DNA from: an uncultured Eubacterium sp.
GTDB taxonomy: Bacteria > Bacillota > Clostridia > Lachnospirales > Lachnospiraceae
Direction of reading: 5' to 3'
Length of the DNA stretch: 64,000 bases
Assembly: GCA_910586445.1 (NCBI GenBank)
Contig: CAJUHV010000002.1
Location: 15,094-79,093 of the forward strand
Of this stretch, positions 46,557-55,445 are shown one piece after another. Positions within the stretch are counted from its first letter, which is position 1, and every line of letters begins with the position of its first letter. The notes under the pieces are model-generated. The model was not told where the DNA came from. It ran no database searches and saw only the letters and a program-made list of their open reading frames with translations. The position numbers and the translations under genes were made by a program.

Positions 46557-47861
46557 ATGAAAATGGCGCGCATAGTACTCTGCATTCTTCTTGTGGTTGT
46601 CCTGCTGTTGGAGCAGCCGCAGTTGACAAAGGGACGCGGCGTCATGGAACGTCCGGCTGTTCCTTCTTTAAATTATAAGTACAGTATCAATGAGCTGAAA
46701 AATGCCTCAGGCAGCATACCTGTATATGACATTGTATACAACTTAAATCTGGGTGAAAATCATTATCTGAACCCGTCCGTGTATTATGAGCAGATGCTGC
46801 CGATCCGCCTGATGCCGCCGGAGAGAGAAGGCTATAATTTTGCCGGATGGTATGCGGACAGCAGTTACAAGCGTCCAGTGACAGAGGTGACAGACTGTAA
46901 GGGAGGCAGCCTGATTTTATTTGCAAAGTGGACGAAAAAGATTTCAGATTCTACAAATATTCAAATGTATTCCTATGTATCGGGCAGCCTGACGCGTTCG
47001 CCGGAGAAAAAACTGGCAAATATGAACTATCGGATTTTGGAAGATCTGGATATTCCGGGAATGCCAGACACGAGATATCAAGATTATATTACAAAAAAAA
47101 TATACAGTGTGGATCAATGCCCGCAGGGACTTTGTGTATCTGAAGATTATATTTTTATAACATCTTATAGTACGGATAACCGGGATAATTACGGATGCCT
47201 TCATATATTTGACCGTCGAAACGGAGAGTATCTGGCAACGCTTACGATGAAGGAAGGCAGTCATCTGGGCGGAATCGCCTATGACGGGGAAAATCTCTGG
47301 GTCTGCCATTCCAACCACCGGACGATTGAGCGCATTGACTATGCGCTGGTCAAAGAGATCGCTTCACATAAACCGAAACGGATAGTTGAAATGCCGCCGG
47401 AGCACGAAGAGTATAAAGTGTCAAATTCGCCGTCCTGCATTACATTTTTTGGCGGAAAGCTCTGGATTGCCACACATACGAGATTTTTTAAATCCGTCAT
47501 GAAATCTTACCGGTATGAAAATGGAGGCATTACGGCATATGAAGAGTTTGCCATACCGGACAAGGTACAGGGCGTTGCTTTTGACGCTGGGGGCCATGTG
47601 TATTTAAGCACATCCTTTGGGCGGGACAGGTCTTCTTATATCAAAGTTTACGAATCGGCATATGCATTGAGCAGGCAGCCGGACAAGCCTGCACAATGTG
47701 TGGAGATGCCGCCTTGTTCCGAAGAAGTAGCGATTGCAGATGACGAATTATTAGTACTGTTCGAATCCGGAGCGCAGAAGTATATGGAAGGTACCGACGG
47801 AAAAGGAAAAGCAAGGACGGCGCTAGATCATCTGGTAGCAATACATCTGGATTCTTTTTAG
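46557..47861 (+). CDS. Secreted protein with InlB-type repeat and beta-propeller-like domain
   Basis: 434 residues. Signal peptide (MKMARIVLCILLVVVLLLEQ). Residues ~50-125 match the Listeria-Bacteroides (InlB B) repeat: PPEREGYNFAGWYADSSYKR, LILFAKWTK. The rest (about 150-434) has propeller-like repeats: CVSEDYIFITSYS, GCLHIFDRRNGEYLATL, GGIAYDGENLWVCHS, CITFFGGKLWIATH, GVAFDAGGHVYLST. No anchor motif at the C-terminus, so it is probably released or held by the N-terminus. Function unknown; adhesion or ligand binding is plausible. AAGGAGGAG precedes the ATG. Confidence 0.8.
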   Translation: MKMARIVLCILLVVVLLLEQPQLTKGRGVMERPAVPSLNYKYSINELKNASGSIPVYDIVYNLNLGENHYLNPSVYYEQMLPIRLMPPEREGYNFAGWYADSSYKRPVTEVTDCKGGSLILFAKWTKKISDSTNIQMYSYVSGSLTRSPEKKLANMNYRILEDLDIPGMPDTRYQDYITKKIYSVDQCPQGLCVSEDYIFITSYSTDNRDNYGCLHIFDRRNGEYLATLTMKEGSHLGGIAYDGENLWVCHSNHRTIERIDYALVKEIASHKPKRIVEMPPEHEEYKVSNSPSCITFFGGKLWIATHTRFFKSVMKSYRYENGGITAYEEFAIPDKVQGVAFDAGGHVYLSTSFGRDRSSYIKVYESAYALSRQPDKPAQCVEMPPCSEEVAIADDELLVLFESGAQKYMEGTDGKGKARTALDHLVAIHLDSF

Positions 47862-47869
47862 GCATTTTA

Positions 47870-47897
47870 TTGACAAATAGGTACGATATGGTAGAAT
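47870..47897 (+). promoter_or_regulatory. Promoter of leuS
   Basis: TTGACA (47870-47875), a 16-bp spacer and TAGAAT (47892-47897). The ~150-nt leader carries the hairpin at 47937-47987 but no T-box core. Confidence 0.7.
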
Positions 47898-47936
47898 TTA
47901 TACTGACGAGCAAGAAAATTTTTCCGGTAACGCTGA

Positions 47937-47987
47937 CTCACGAGCGTTATTGTTTCATGCTGCATAGAAAATTTTATCGCTCGTGAG
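47937..47987. repeat. CTCACRAGCG hairpin element, copy 2 (leuS leader)
   Basis: CTCACGAGCG (47937-47946) and CGCTCGTGAG (47978-47987), a perfect 10-bp stem with a 31-nt loop; the same stem and loop length occur at 13089-13139. Confidence 0.75.
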
Positions 47988-48053
47988 CATAAGTGTTTCC
48001 GATTCTTAACAGGAACGCCCGATACACAGATTCAGCAGGAGATGGAGGAAAAT

Positions 48054-50471
48054 ATGTCAGAAGTATATAATCACAAAGTTGTCGAAAAAAAATGGCAGGA
48101 GATCTGGGACAAGGAACACGCATTTGCTGCCACTGAGGATTATTCCAAGCCGAAATATTATGCGCTGGTAGAATTCCCGTATCCCTCCGGACAGGGACTC
48201 CATGTAGGACACCCGAGGCCGTATACGGCACTTGATATCGTAGCGCGGAAAAGACGCATGCAGGGCTATAATGTACTATATCCAATGGGATTTGATGCAT
48301 TCGGACTGCCGACAGAAAACTTTGCAATCAAAAATAAAATACATCCAAAGATTGTCACCAAAAATAATATCACGCATTTCAAGCAGCAGCTGCATGCACT
48401 GGGATATTCTTTTGACTGGGAGCGCGAAGTAAATACGACCGACCCGTCCTATTACAAATGGACACAGTGGATCTTTTTAAAATTATTTAAGGCAGGACTT
48501 GCTTATAAGAAAGAAATGCCGATCAACTGGTGTACAAGCTGCAAGGTAGGCCTTGCAAATGAGGAAGTAGTAAACGGTGTCTGCGAGCGGTGCGGATCTG
48601 CAGTTGTCCGCAAGGTAAAGAGCGAATGGATGCTGAAAATCACGGATTATGCAGAAAAATTAATTGAAGGTTTAAATGATGTCGATTATATTGAGCGTGT
48701 AAAGACGCAGCAGAAAAACTGGATCGGCAAATCACAGGGTGCAGAAGTAGATTTTTCGATAAAAGGAAAAGACGATAAGCTGCGGATCTATACGACCAGA
48801 TCAGATACGTTATTCGGCGTTACTTATATGGTAGTCTCTCCAGAGCACCCGATTATCGAAAAATATAAAGCAGAATTTAAAAACTGGGATGAAATCGAGG
48901 CATACCGTGAGCAGGCTTCGCGCAAATCCGACTTTGAGCGTGCAGAGCTGGCAAAGGATAAAACAGGTGTCTGCATTGACGGGCTTACGGCGGTGAATCC
49001 GGTAAACGGCAGGGAAATTCCGGTATGGATATCCGACTATGTATTAATGTCCTACGGTACAGGTGCGATTATGGCAGTGCCTGCACATGACCAGAGAGAC
49101 TGGGAATTTGCAAAGAAATTTAACCTGCCGATGATTCAGGTCGTTTCAAAAAACGGCATAGAAGCAGATATTTCACAGGCGGCATTTACGGACGTAGCAA
49201 CAGGCGTTATCGTAAATTCTGATTTTATAAATGGACTTGACGTAAAAGAAGCCCAGAAAAAAATGATACAGTTTTTAGAGGATAAGAAAATTGGTACATC
49301 CAAGACAAATTATAAGCTGCGTGACTGGGTATTTTCACGCCAGCGCTACTGGGGAGAGCCGATTCCGATTGTGGAGTGTGAAAAGTGCGGTTATGTGCCG
49401 ATCGATGAAAGCCAGCTGCCGCTGGAGCTGCCGGAAGTAGACAGCTATATGCCGACTGACAACGGCGAATCTCCGCTGGCTGCCATGACAGACTGGGTGA
49501 ATACGACGTGCCCGTGCTGCGGCGGCCCTGCAAAGCGCGAGACAGATACAATGCCGCAGTGGGCGGGATCGTCCTGGTATTTCCTGCGCTATACAGATCC
49601 GAAAAACGAACATGCGCTGGCAGGCAGCGAGGCATTGAACTACTGGATGCCGGTAGACTGGTATAACGGCGGCATGGAGCATACGACGCTTCATTTATTG
49701 TATTCCAGATTCTGGCACCGGTTTTTGTACGATGAAAAATATGTGCCATGTGCAGAGCCGTATCAGAAACGTACCTCACATGGCATGATCCTTGGAGAAA
49801 ACGGCGAAAAAATGTCCAAATCCAGAGGCAATATCGTAAATCCAGATGACATTGTCAGGGATTACGGCGCAGATACACTGCGTACGTATGAGATGTTTAT
49901 CGGCGCCTTTGAGCTTGCTGCTGCCTGGTCAGAGGATGGCGTAAAAGGCTGCCGCAGATTTTTAGAGCGTGTCTGGAAGCTGCAGGATCTGGTGACGGAT
50001 GATGAGGGATTTTCCAAAGATCTGGAAACCAAAATGCATCAGACGATCAAAAAAGTCAGCAGTGACTATGAAAGCCTGAAATACAATACCGCGATTGCCG
50101 CTATGATGGCGCTGATCAACGATTTTTATAAAAAAGGCAGCTTAACGCGTGGTGAATACAAGACGCTTCTTCTGCTGCTGAATCCGGTAGCACCGCATAT
50201 GACAGAAGAGCTATGGGAGCTTTTGGGCCAGGAAGGCCGCATTTACCAGATGTCATGGCCGGAATATGACGAAGCAAAGACCGTTGAGCAGATGGCTGAG
50301 ATTGCAGTACAGATCAACGGCAGGGTAAAGGCGACGATCCAGATCGATAAAAATGCTGCAAAAGAGGATGTGATTGCAAAAGCAAAAGAAGCCATTGCGG
50401 ATAAACTGACGGGAACAATCGTAAAAGAAATTTACGTACCGGGCAGAATTGTTAATATTGTGCAAAAATAG
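48054..50471 (+). CDS. leuS: Leucyl-tRNA synthetase
   Basis: 805 residues from ATG 48054 (GGAGGAAA upstream; ATG 48042 overlaps it). Class I synthetase: HIGH motif variant LHVGH in [24 protein letters not shown] in [17 protein letters not shown]1 editing domain (about 220-410) includes [13 protein letters not shown] and [20 protein letters not shown]. Zinc-type Cys pairs (CTSC, CERC; CEKC; CPCC). C-terminal anticodon and Leu-specific domains. Attaches leucine to tRNA-Leu and clears mischarged norvaline/isoleucine. Own promoter; leader without T-box. Confidence 0.98.
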   Translation: MSEVYNHKVVEKKWQEIWDKEHAFAATEDYSKPKYYALVEFPYPSGQGLHVGHPRPYTALDIVARKRRMQGYNVLYPMGFDAFGLPTENFAIKNKIHPKIVTKNNITHFKQQLHALGYSFDWEREVNTTDPSYYKWTQWIFLKLFKAGLAYKKEMPINWCTSCKVGLANEEVVNGVCERCGSAVVRKVKSEWMLKITDYAEKLIEGLNDVDYIERVKTQQKNWIGKSQGAEVDFSIKGKDDKLRIYTTRSDTLFGVTYMVVSPEHPIIEKYKAEFKNWDEIEAYREQASRKSDFERAELAKDKTGVCIDGLTAVNPVNGREIPVWISDYVLMSYGTGAIMAVPAHDQRDWEFAKKFNLPMIQVVSKNGIEADISQAAFTDVATGVIVNSDFINGLDVKEAQKKMIQFLEDKKIGTSKTNYKLRDWVFSRQRYWGEPIPIVECEKCGYVPIDESQLPLELPEVDSYMPTDNGESPLAAMTDWVNTTCPCCGGPAKRETDTMPQWAGSSWYFLRYTDPKNEHALAGSEALNYWMPVDWYNGGMEHTTLHLLYSRFWHRFLYDEKYVPCAEPYQKRTSHGMILGENGEKMSKSRGNIVNPDDIVRDYGADTLRTYEMFIGAFELAAAWSEDGVKGCRRFLERVWKLQDLVTDDEGFSKDLETKMHQTIKKVSSDYESLKYNTAIAAMMALINDFYKKGSLTRGEYKTLLLLLNPVAPHMTEELWELLGQEGRIYQMSWPEYDEAKTVEQMAEIAVQINGRVKATIQIDKNAAKEDVIAKAKEAIADKLTGTIVKEIYVPGRIVNIVQK

Positions 50472-50515
50472 CTGCATGTAGATTCACTGCGCGAAAAGGA
50501 AGGGGGATCTAGCAG

Positions 50516-52336
50516 ATGAAAATAAGAGAAAAATATTTATGTATGCACAAAGCTGGCAGCGTACTGGCAGTATTCCTGCTGACAGCCGTATTGCTTCTGC
50601 CGTTGATAAGCCTGCACGTGGTAACTGTTTCTGCCTCTGTCAATGGAGCGGACATTATTTTAAGCCATTCCATCTATACGTTGACAGTAGACAGCAAGGT
50701 GAAGCTGAAGGCAATGTATGCTGAAGCAGAAGACGGGGCAGATACAGCTGTAAAGGAAACACTTGTCTGGACGAGCAGTGATGTAACAATAGCTTCTGTC
50801 AATCAAAAAGGAAATGTCAGGGCTAAAAAAGCAGGAACCGCTCAGATTACGGCAGCGGTCGCAGGTACTGACTATACGGCTTCTTGTACGATACGCGTGG
50901 TAGAGGCTGCTAAGAAAAAGAAAAATGCTGCCGATGTGGCTGCATTGAAAAAGCTGATACAGGAGCAGGGCAGCGCGCAGGTTCATACAGGCAGCAGCCT
51001 TGCGCTAAGCACTGACCTGGATGACCCGCTGCAGTATACCTGGACGGATATCGGCAAGGAAAGCAGGCTGACAAGAATTGAATGGCCCGAAAAGAATTTA
51101 AGCGGCACCATTTCTTTTGCCGGACTGCCGCAGCTGTCGTATTTAGACTGCAGCTATAACAGCCTGACAGGCCTGGATGTCAGCGGCAATCCAAAGCTTG
51201 CCTATTTAAACTGTACCTCCAATAACTTAAAGCAGCTGGATCTTAGTGCAAATAAGGCGCTTTCGCATTTAGCATGCAGCAAAAATCAGCTGACGAGCCT
51301 CGACTTAAAGAAGAATAAGCAGCTTGCCATTTTGAAATGCAGCATTAACCAGATCCAGAGCCTGAATCTGAAAAAGAATACGGTGCTGACGGAATTAGAA
51401 TGCAGTGCAAACCAGCTCAAAAGCCTGGATGTCAGTGCAAGTACGGCGCTTGTCCGCTTAATCTGTCCTTCCAACGACCTTACAAAGCTCAATCTGGAAG
51501 GCGTTACGGCACTGACGGAACTGGACTGCTCTTACAATCATCTGACAAGCCTGCAGACAGGTGCAAATAAAGGCTTAAAAGAGCTGAACTGTTCGTTTAA
51601 CAAGCTGTCCAGCCTGGATGTCAGCGGTGCAGCTGCATTAGAAAACCTGTATTGTAATTCCAATAAAATAGCGAGTCTGAATGTCAAGAAAAATAAGGCA
51701 CTGCAGAGCCTTTCATGCAGCAAAAATGAACTGAAGAGCTTAAATCTGACCAAAAATACGCAGTTAGAAGATTTAAACTGCGCGGCAAATGCCCTGACAA
51801 AATTAGATCTTGGCGCAAATACGCTGCTGTTAAGCCTTAACTGCAGCACAAATCAGCTCGAAGCACTGGATGTAAGCAGTAATGCGGCATTAGAAAGCTT
51901 AAAATGTGCGAAAAATCAGCTGACAGTGCTTGCATTAAATGCCAATCCGGCTTTGAAAGACTTAGACTGCGCAGTAAATCAGCTGACCACACTAGATATA
52001 CAGGCAAATACAGCACTGGAAGTAATTGCATGCTCACAGAATGGGCTGCAGCAGATCGATACAAGCACCAATACAGCGCTGAGCGCATTTGACTGTTCCA
52101 GCAATCAGCTGACAGAGCTGAATGTAGCTGCAAACCCAGTGTTAAAAAGCTTAAACTGTGACAATAACCGTCTGGCTGCATTAAATGTAAGCGCAAATAC
52201 GGCGTTAAAAGAGCTTAGGTGTTCCAATAACAAATTTACGGTACTGGATGTCACTGCAAATACAGCGCTGGAATTTCTGTACTGCGATGTCGATGTGGAA
52301 GTAGAAGGATATCCAGAAGACGAAATAACAGAATAA
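50516..52336 (+). CDS. Secreted leucine-rich-repeat protein with BIG2 Ig-like domain
   Basis: 606 residues. Signal peptide (about 1-38, VLAVFLLTAVLLLPLISLHV). BIG2-like Ig domain (about 45-125: ADIILSHSIYTLTVDSKVKL, VTIASVNQKGNVRAKKAGTA). Then ~19 leucine-rich repeats of exactly 21 residues with consensus L-x-x-L-x-C-S-x-N-x-L-x-x-L-D-V-S-x-N-x-x (about 200-595). Each repeat is 63 bp in DNA and diverged, so the array is old. No sortase or other anchor at the acidic end (EGYPEDEITE). Likely a surface or secreted ligand-binding protein, for example in host or glycan contact; the target is unknown. Confidence 0.92.
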   Translation: MKIREKYLCMHKAGSVLAVFLLTAVLLLPLISLHVVTVSASVNGADIILSHSIYTLTVDSKVKLKAMYAEAEDGADTAVKETLVWTSSDVTIASVNQKGNVRAKKAGTAQITAAVAGTDYTASCTIRVVEAAKKKKNAADVAALKKLIQEQGSAQVHTGSSLALSTDLDDPLQYTWTDIGKESRLTRIEWPEKNLSGTISFAGLPQLSYLDCSYNSLTGLDVSGNPKLAYLNCTSNNLKQLDLSANKALSHLACSKNQLTSLDLKKNKQLAILKCSINQIQSLNLKKNTVLTELECSANQLKSLDVSASTALVRLICPSNDLTKLNLEGVTALTELDCSYNHLTSLQTGANKGLKELNCSFNKLSSLDVSGAAALENLYCNSNKIASLNVKKNKALQSLSCSKNELKSLNLTKNTQLEDLNCAANALTKLDLGANTLLLSLNCSTNQLEALDVSSNAALESLKCAKNQLTVLALNANPALKDLDCAVNQLTTLDIQANTALEVIACSQNGLQQIDTSTNTALSAFDCSSNQLTELNVAANPVLKSLNCDNNRLAALNVSANTALKELRCSNNKFTVLDVTANTALEFLYCDVDVEVEGYPEDEITE

Positions 52337-52365
52337 GAATAAGCATAAAATACAAGCATAAAAAC

Positions 52366-52398
52366 AGCTGGCAGAGGCCTCAAAAACCTCTGTCAGCT
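52366..52398. terminator. Bidirectional terminator after the LRR gene
   Basis: AGCTGGCAGAGG and CCTCTGTCAGCT (one mismatch) with a 9-nt loop between the convergent LRR gene and the small gene at 52408; T-tract modest. Confidence 0.75.
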
Positions 52399-52407
52399 TA
52401 TTTGTGC

Positions 52408-52686
52408 CTAATGCTTCATACGCTTCATCATCTGGATCATGCTCCGTGCTTTCTTGCCTTCTTCCGGCGATAAATTGTTCAGCAGCAGCTCCAGCATCAG
52501 GTCGCGTTCAGAATCACTGAATGCAACGCCCTGTTTTTGGGCTGAATTAGAAATAGACATAAGTGACGCCATCATTTCCTGTGCATTACCGCCTGCCTGA
52601 CGGCTGGACATTGCTTTTAAAAAAGCAAGCTTTTCCGGGGAAATGCCTTTTGTATTCTGTGCATTAAATACTTCGTCAAAATTCAT
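52408..52686 (-). CDS. Hypothetical helical protein A (92 aa)
   Basis: 92 residues from ATG 52686, chosen because GGAGG lies five bases upstream; an upstream ATG at 52698 has no site. Entirely helical and Met-rich, with SPEKLAFLKAMSSR, GNAQEMMASLMSISNSAQKQ, DSERDLMLELLLNNLSPEE and MIQMMKRMKH. Not recognised. It pairs with the gene at 52782, 95 bp upstream on the same strand, whose C-terminus (EHIDMMLNLFSMF) has a similar Met/Leu helix; I suspect the two proteins act together. Confidence 0.75.
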   Translation of the reverse strand: MNFDEVFNAQNTKGISPEKLAFLKAMSSRQAGGNAQEMMASLMSISNSAQKQGVAFSDSERDLMLELLLNNLSPEEGKKARSMIQMMKRMKH

Positions 52687-52781
52687 ATTGTCCTCCATGG
52701 ATTACATAATTGAAATATGTACTATTAGCATATGTCCGGTTTGGATAAAATGTGCCAATACCGATCGTTTGTACGGTATTT

Positions 52782-53111
52782 TTATGAAAACATTGTTTCA
52801 TATGTGGAAAACATGGAGAATAGGTTCAGCATCATGTCGATATGCTCCTGCTCGCGTTCACTACAGAACTTGCGTATATCGCTCAGCATATTCAATGTAT
52901 TTTCCATAGGATTATCCGTAGAACAGATAGAAAGGGAAGTATCGTCGCTGTCGATCAGTTCAATGGATTTTCTCAGCTCCATGGATTTGATCAGTGTCAG
53001 AATCTCTTTCTGCCTCGGGCCTTTCATATAAGGAAGGGCTGTCTTTAAAATCTGCAGATCCTTATTCTGTATTTTTTCATCAAATGCGGTCGGTATGTAA
53101 TTGTTGTCCAT
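52782..53111 (-). CDS. Hypothetical helical protein B (109 aa)
   Basis: 109 residues. N-terminal NYIPTAFDEKIQNKDLQILK, then LPYMKGPRQKEILTLIKSMEL, a polar Ser/Asp linker, then NTLNMLSDIRKFCSEREQEH and IDMMLNLFSMF. No membrane or signal sequence. Not recognised; probably co-transcribed with protein A that follows. GGAAATTT-type weak ribosome binding site. Confidence 0.75.
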   Translation of the reverse strand: MDNNYIPTAFDEKIQNKDLQILKTALPYMKGPRQKEILTLIKSMELRKSIELIDSDDTSLSICSTDNPMENTLNMLSDIRKFCSEREQEHIDMMLNLFSMFSTYETMFS

Positions 53112-53248
53112 AAAATTTCCTTTTTTATTTAGTCTATGTGCAGGGGCAGGCGTTTATGACACCAATCACACGTATTCTGATATAATAAAGTAAGGAGGTC
53201 AGAAATATAGAAATAAAAATAGAGCTGAATATAAGGACAATTGAAATT

Positions 53249-53398
53249 ATGGGAAAATTAGTTATTGATGGAAATAAAGTGTATACAGTGGATGAATCGT
53301 GTATGAGGCGGAAAAATCTGACGCTGGAGCAGATCCGCCAGCAGGAGGCAGGGGCTGCGTCTCATCAGGAAGAGTCAAAAAAACGTACGCGCAGGTGA
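53249..53398 (+). CDS. Small hypothetical protein (49 aa)
   Basis: ATG 53249 to TGA 53396-53398 encodes a basic 49-residue peptide starting MGKLVIDGNKVYTVDESC and ending KKRTRR. A TATAAT-like sequence (53181) and a perfect AAGGAGG (53192-53198) stand upstream, but that site is 50 bp before the ATG. The frame is open back to it with no ATG, GTG or TTG, only ATA (53207). So either translation begins at a rare ATA, or a weaker AAGGA site near 53233 is used. Moderate support only. Confidence 0.5.
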   Translation: MGKLVIDGNKVYTVDESCMRRKNLTLEQIRQQEAGAASHQEESKKRTRR

Positions 53399-53504
53399 AA
53401 TACACCGCTGTAAAAATCAATCATAAAAAAGCCGGTTTACGGCTGCGCAGCTGTTAAATCCTGATTAGGGGCGGCTGCGCAGCCGTATCTTCTGCGTGCA
53501 TGCG

Positions 53505-53535
53505 AAAAAGCTGCCGATATTACAGGCAGCTTTTT
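53505..53535. terminator. Bidirectional terminator
   Basis: AAAAAGCTGCC and GGCAGCTTTTT, perfect 11-bp stem, between the 49-aa gene and the convergent Cys-rich gene. Two copies of the palindrome GGCTGCGCAGCC lie just before it (about 53441 and 53472). Confidence 0.9.
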
Positions 53536-53616
53536 ACAGTAGGAATGATCCTATTATTTTCTAGAGATTTTTGTGAGGAGGCTGCGGATGCAGCCTCCAA
53601 GATGTGTCAGCGGGAT

Positions 53617-53871
53617 TTAGAAAAATCCGTTACCGCCGCCGCATCCGCACAGGAGCAGTAAGATCAGCCAAATGCAACCGCAGTCATTGCCGCCGCCGCA
53701 TCCGCAGCTGTTGCCGCATCCGCCGATAAAAGAGCCGCCTCCGTTATTTCCGCAGCAGCAGAATAATAAAAGGATAATCCAGATAAAAGAGTTGGAGTTA
53801 GAGCATCCGCATCCACATCCACAGCTATTGCTTTCTCCACATCCACAGTTTGTTGCAGCTAAATCACTCAT
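53617..53871 (-). CDS. Cys/Gly-rich small membrane-type protein (chorion-class HCB-like)
   Basis: 84 residues from ATG 53871 (GGAGGC eight bases upstream). About 20 Cys and many Gly occur in clusters (CGCGESNSCGCGCGC, CCCGNNGGG, CGNSCGCGGG) separated by two hydrophobic strips: FIWIILLLF and CIWLILLLL. This is the 'chorion class high-cysteine HCB' pattern often annotated in Lachnospiraceae. Function unknown; Cys/Gly-rich hydrophobic proteins can form cross-linked coats or bind metal. Codon usage is GC-rich because of the Gly/Cys content. Single gene, convergent with the 49-aa ORF. Confidence 0.85.
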   Translation of the reverse strand: MSDLAATNCGCGESNSCGCGCGCSNSNSFIWIILLLFCCCGNNGGGSFIGGCGNSCGCGGGNDCGCIWLILLLLCGCGGGNGFF

Positions 53872-53978
53872 TATGATTGCCTCCATTTTTTTATTTTGTT
53901 TATGGTTTATACTATGAGGGCAGCTTGTATAGGTTTACAAAAAAATATTTGATTTTAAAAAATATAAAGATACATGCA

Positions 53979-54008
53979 TTGACAAGCATATGATTTTTTG
54001 TATACAAT
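53979..54008 (+). promoter_or_regulatory. Promoter of icd
   Basis: TTGACA (53979-53984), an 18-bp spacer and TACAAT (54003-54008). Confidence 0.65.
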
Positions 54009-54081
54009 GTTATTCGGATACAGAGTCGGAAAATAGTATGTATAAGAGTATGGATTGGACTATGGAATGGAGGATAAGGAA

Positions 54082-55293
54082 ATGGAAAAGATCAAAATGA
54101 CAACACCGCTGGTAGAAATGGATGGAGATGAGATGACCAGAATACTCTGGAAAATCATCAAGGATGAACTGCTGCATCCATTTATTGATTTAAAGACAGA
54201 GTATTATGATTTAGGACTTGCATACCGCAACGAAACAGATGATCAAGTGACCATTGATTCTGCTGAGGCTACGAAAAAATATGGTGTTGCCGTAAAATGT
54301 GCGACAATCACTCCAAATGCAGCACGTGTCAGCGAGTATAGCTTAAAAGAAATGTGGAAGAGCCCAAACGGCACGATCCGTGCGATTTTAGATGGTACCG
54401 TATTTCGTACGCCGATTAAAGTAAAAGGCATTGAGCCTTGCGTAAGCAACTGGGAGCAGCCGATTACGATTGCAAGGCATGCATATGGTGATGTGTATAA
54501 AAATGTAGAAATCAAAATCCCGGAGGCCGGAAAGGCAGAGCTTGTTTATACTGCTAAAGATGGTTCACAGATCAAAGAGACAATTTTTGATTTTGAAGGG
54601 CCTGGCATTATCCAGGGACAGCATAATACGGTAAAGTCGATCGAGAGCTTTGCCAGAAGCTGCTTTACGTATGCACTGGATCAAAAACAGGAGCTGTGGT
54701 TCGCGACAAAAGATACGATTTCCAAAAAATATGACCATACGTTCAAGGACATCTTTCAAGAAATTTTTGATAAAGAATACAAGGAAAAATTTGAAGCAGC
54801 AGGCATTACTTATTTTTACACACTGATTGATGACGCAGTAGCACGCGTAATGAAATCAAAAGGCGGCTTTATCTGGGCATGCAAAAACTATGACGGCGAC
54901 GTAATGAGCGATATGATTTCATCTGCATTCGGTTCCCTGGCGATGATGACCTCTGTACTGGTATCTCCAGAAGGCTACTATGAGTATGAGGCAGCACATG
55001 GTACGGTACAGCGCCATTATTATAAGCATTTAAACGGGGAAGAGACATCTACAAACTCCGTAGCAACAATCTTTGCATGGACAGGGGCACTCCGCAAGCG
55101 CGGCGAGCTGGACAGCCTGCCTGAGCTTATGACATTTGCCGACAATCTGGAAAAGGCATGTGTCGATACCATTGAGTCCGGCAGAATGACAAAAGACCTT
55201 GCATTGATTACGCAGATCGAAAATCCTACCGTGTTAAATAGTGAAGACTTTATAAAAGAGATACGCAAATCTCTGGAAAAAGTATATGCGTAA
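54082..55293 (+). CDS. icd: NADP-dependent isocitrate dehydrogenase (eukaryotic-like type)
   Basis: 403 residues from ATG 54082 (GGAGGATAAGGAA just upstream; ATG 54055 and 54067 are worse placed). It oxidises isocitrate to 2-oxoglutarate. The type II family is shown by [56 protein letters not shown], the metal site [29 protein letters not shown] and the NADP site [13 protein letters not shown]. Length matches dimeric IDH of this class. It complements gltA for glutamate supply. Confidence 0.97.
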   Translation: MEKIKMTTPLVEMDGDEMTRILWKIIKDELLHPFIDLKTEYYDLGLAYRNETDDQVTIDSAEATKKYGVAVKCATITPNAARVSEYSLKEMWKSPNGTIRAILDGTVFRTPIKVKGIEPCVSNWEQPITIARHAYGDVYKNVEIKIPEAGKAELVYTAKDGSQIKETIFDFEGPGIIQGQHNTVKSIESFARSCFTYALDQKQELWFATKDTISKKYDHTFKDIFQEIFDKEYKEKFEAAGITYFYTLIDDAVARVMKSKGGFIWACKNYDGDVMSDMISSAFGSLAMMTSVLVSPEGYYEYEAAHGTVQRHYYKHLNGEETSTNSVATIFAWTGALRKRGELDSLPELMTFADNLEKACVDTIESGRMTKDLALITQIENPTVLNSEDFIKEIRKSLEKVYA

Positions 55294-55316
55294 TCCCTGA
55301 TTTAAATTGTTTGACA

Positions 55317-55358
55317 GGGCGTGTTTGAGAAAGCATTTTTCAAATACGCGCCTGCGAT
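55317..55358. repeat. GGCGTGTTTGA inverted repeat
   Basis: GGGCGTGTTTGAGAAA and TTTTTCAAATACGCGCC form an imperfect hairpin after icd. Its ends resemble the GAGCGTGTC family at 39611 and 59229, so it may be a diverged short member. Confidence 0.55.
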
Positions 55359-55377
55359 GGGAATTTTAAAGAAAACA

Positions 55378-55404
55378 GCGGGGGATTTCCCCGCCGTTTT
55401 TTTT
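55378..55404 (+). terminator. Terminator after icd
   Basis: GCGGGG and CCCCGC stem followed by eight T. Confidence 0.9.
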
Positions 55405-55445
55405 GGCAGCGCAGCCGCCAAATAGCAGAATGGAGATTATTTATT

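Noticed and set aside
47898..48053. T-box leader before leuS
   Set aside because: The leader is long enough to raise the question, but it contains no TGGNACC core; only the CTCACGAGCG hairpin is seen.
51120..52290. Periodic 63-bp repeats as a DNA-level array
   Set aside because: The period comes from 21-residue leucine-rich repeats in one long reading frame; units are diverged in DNA.
53436..53490. Terminator formed by the two GGCTGCGCAGCC palindromes
   Set aside because: Each copy is self-palindromic and lacks a T-tract; the true terminator is the AAAAAGCTGCC stem just after.
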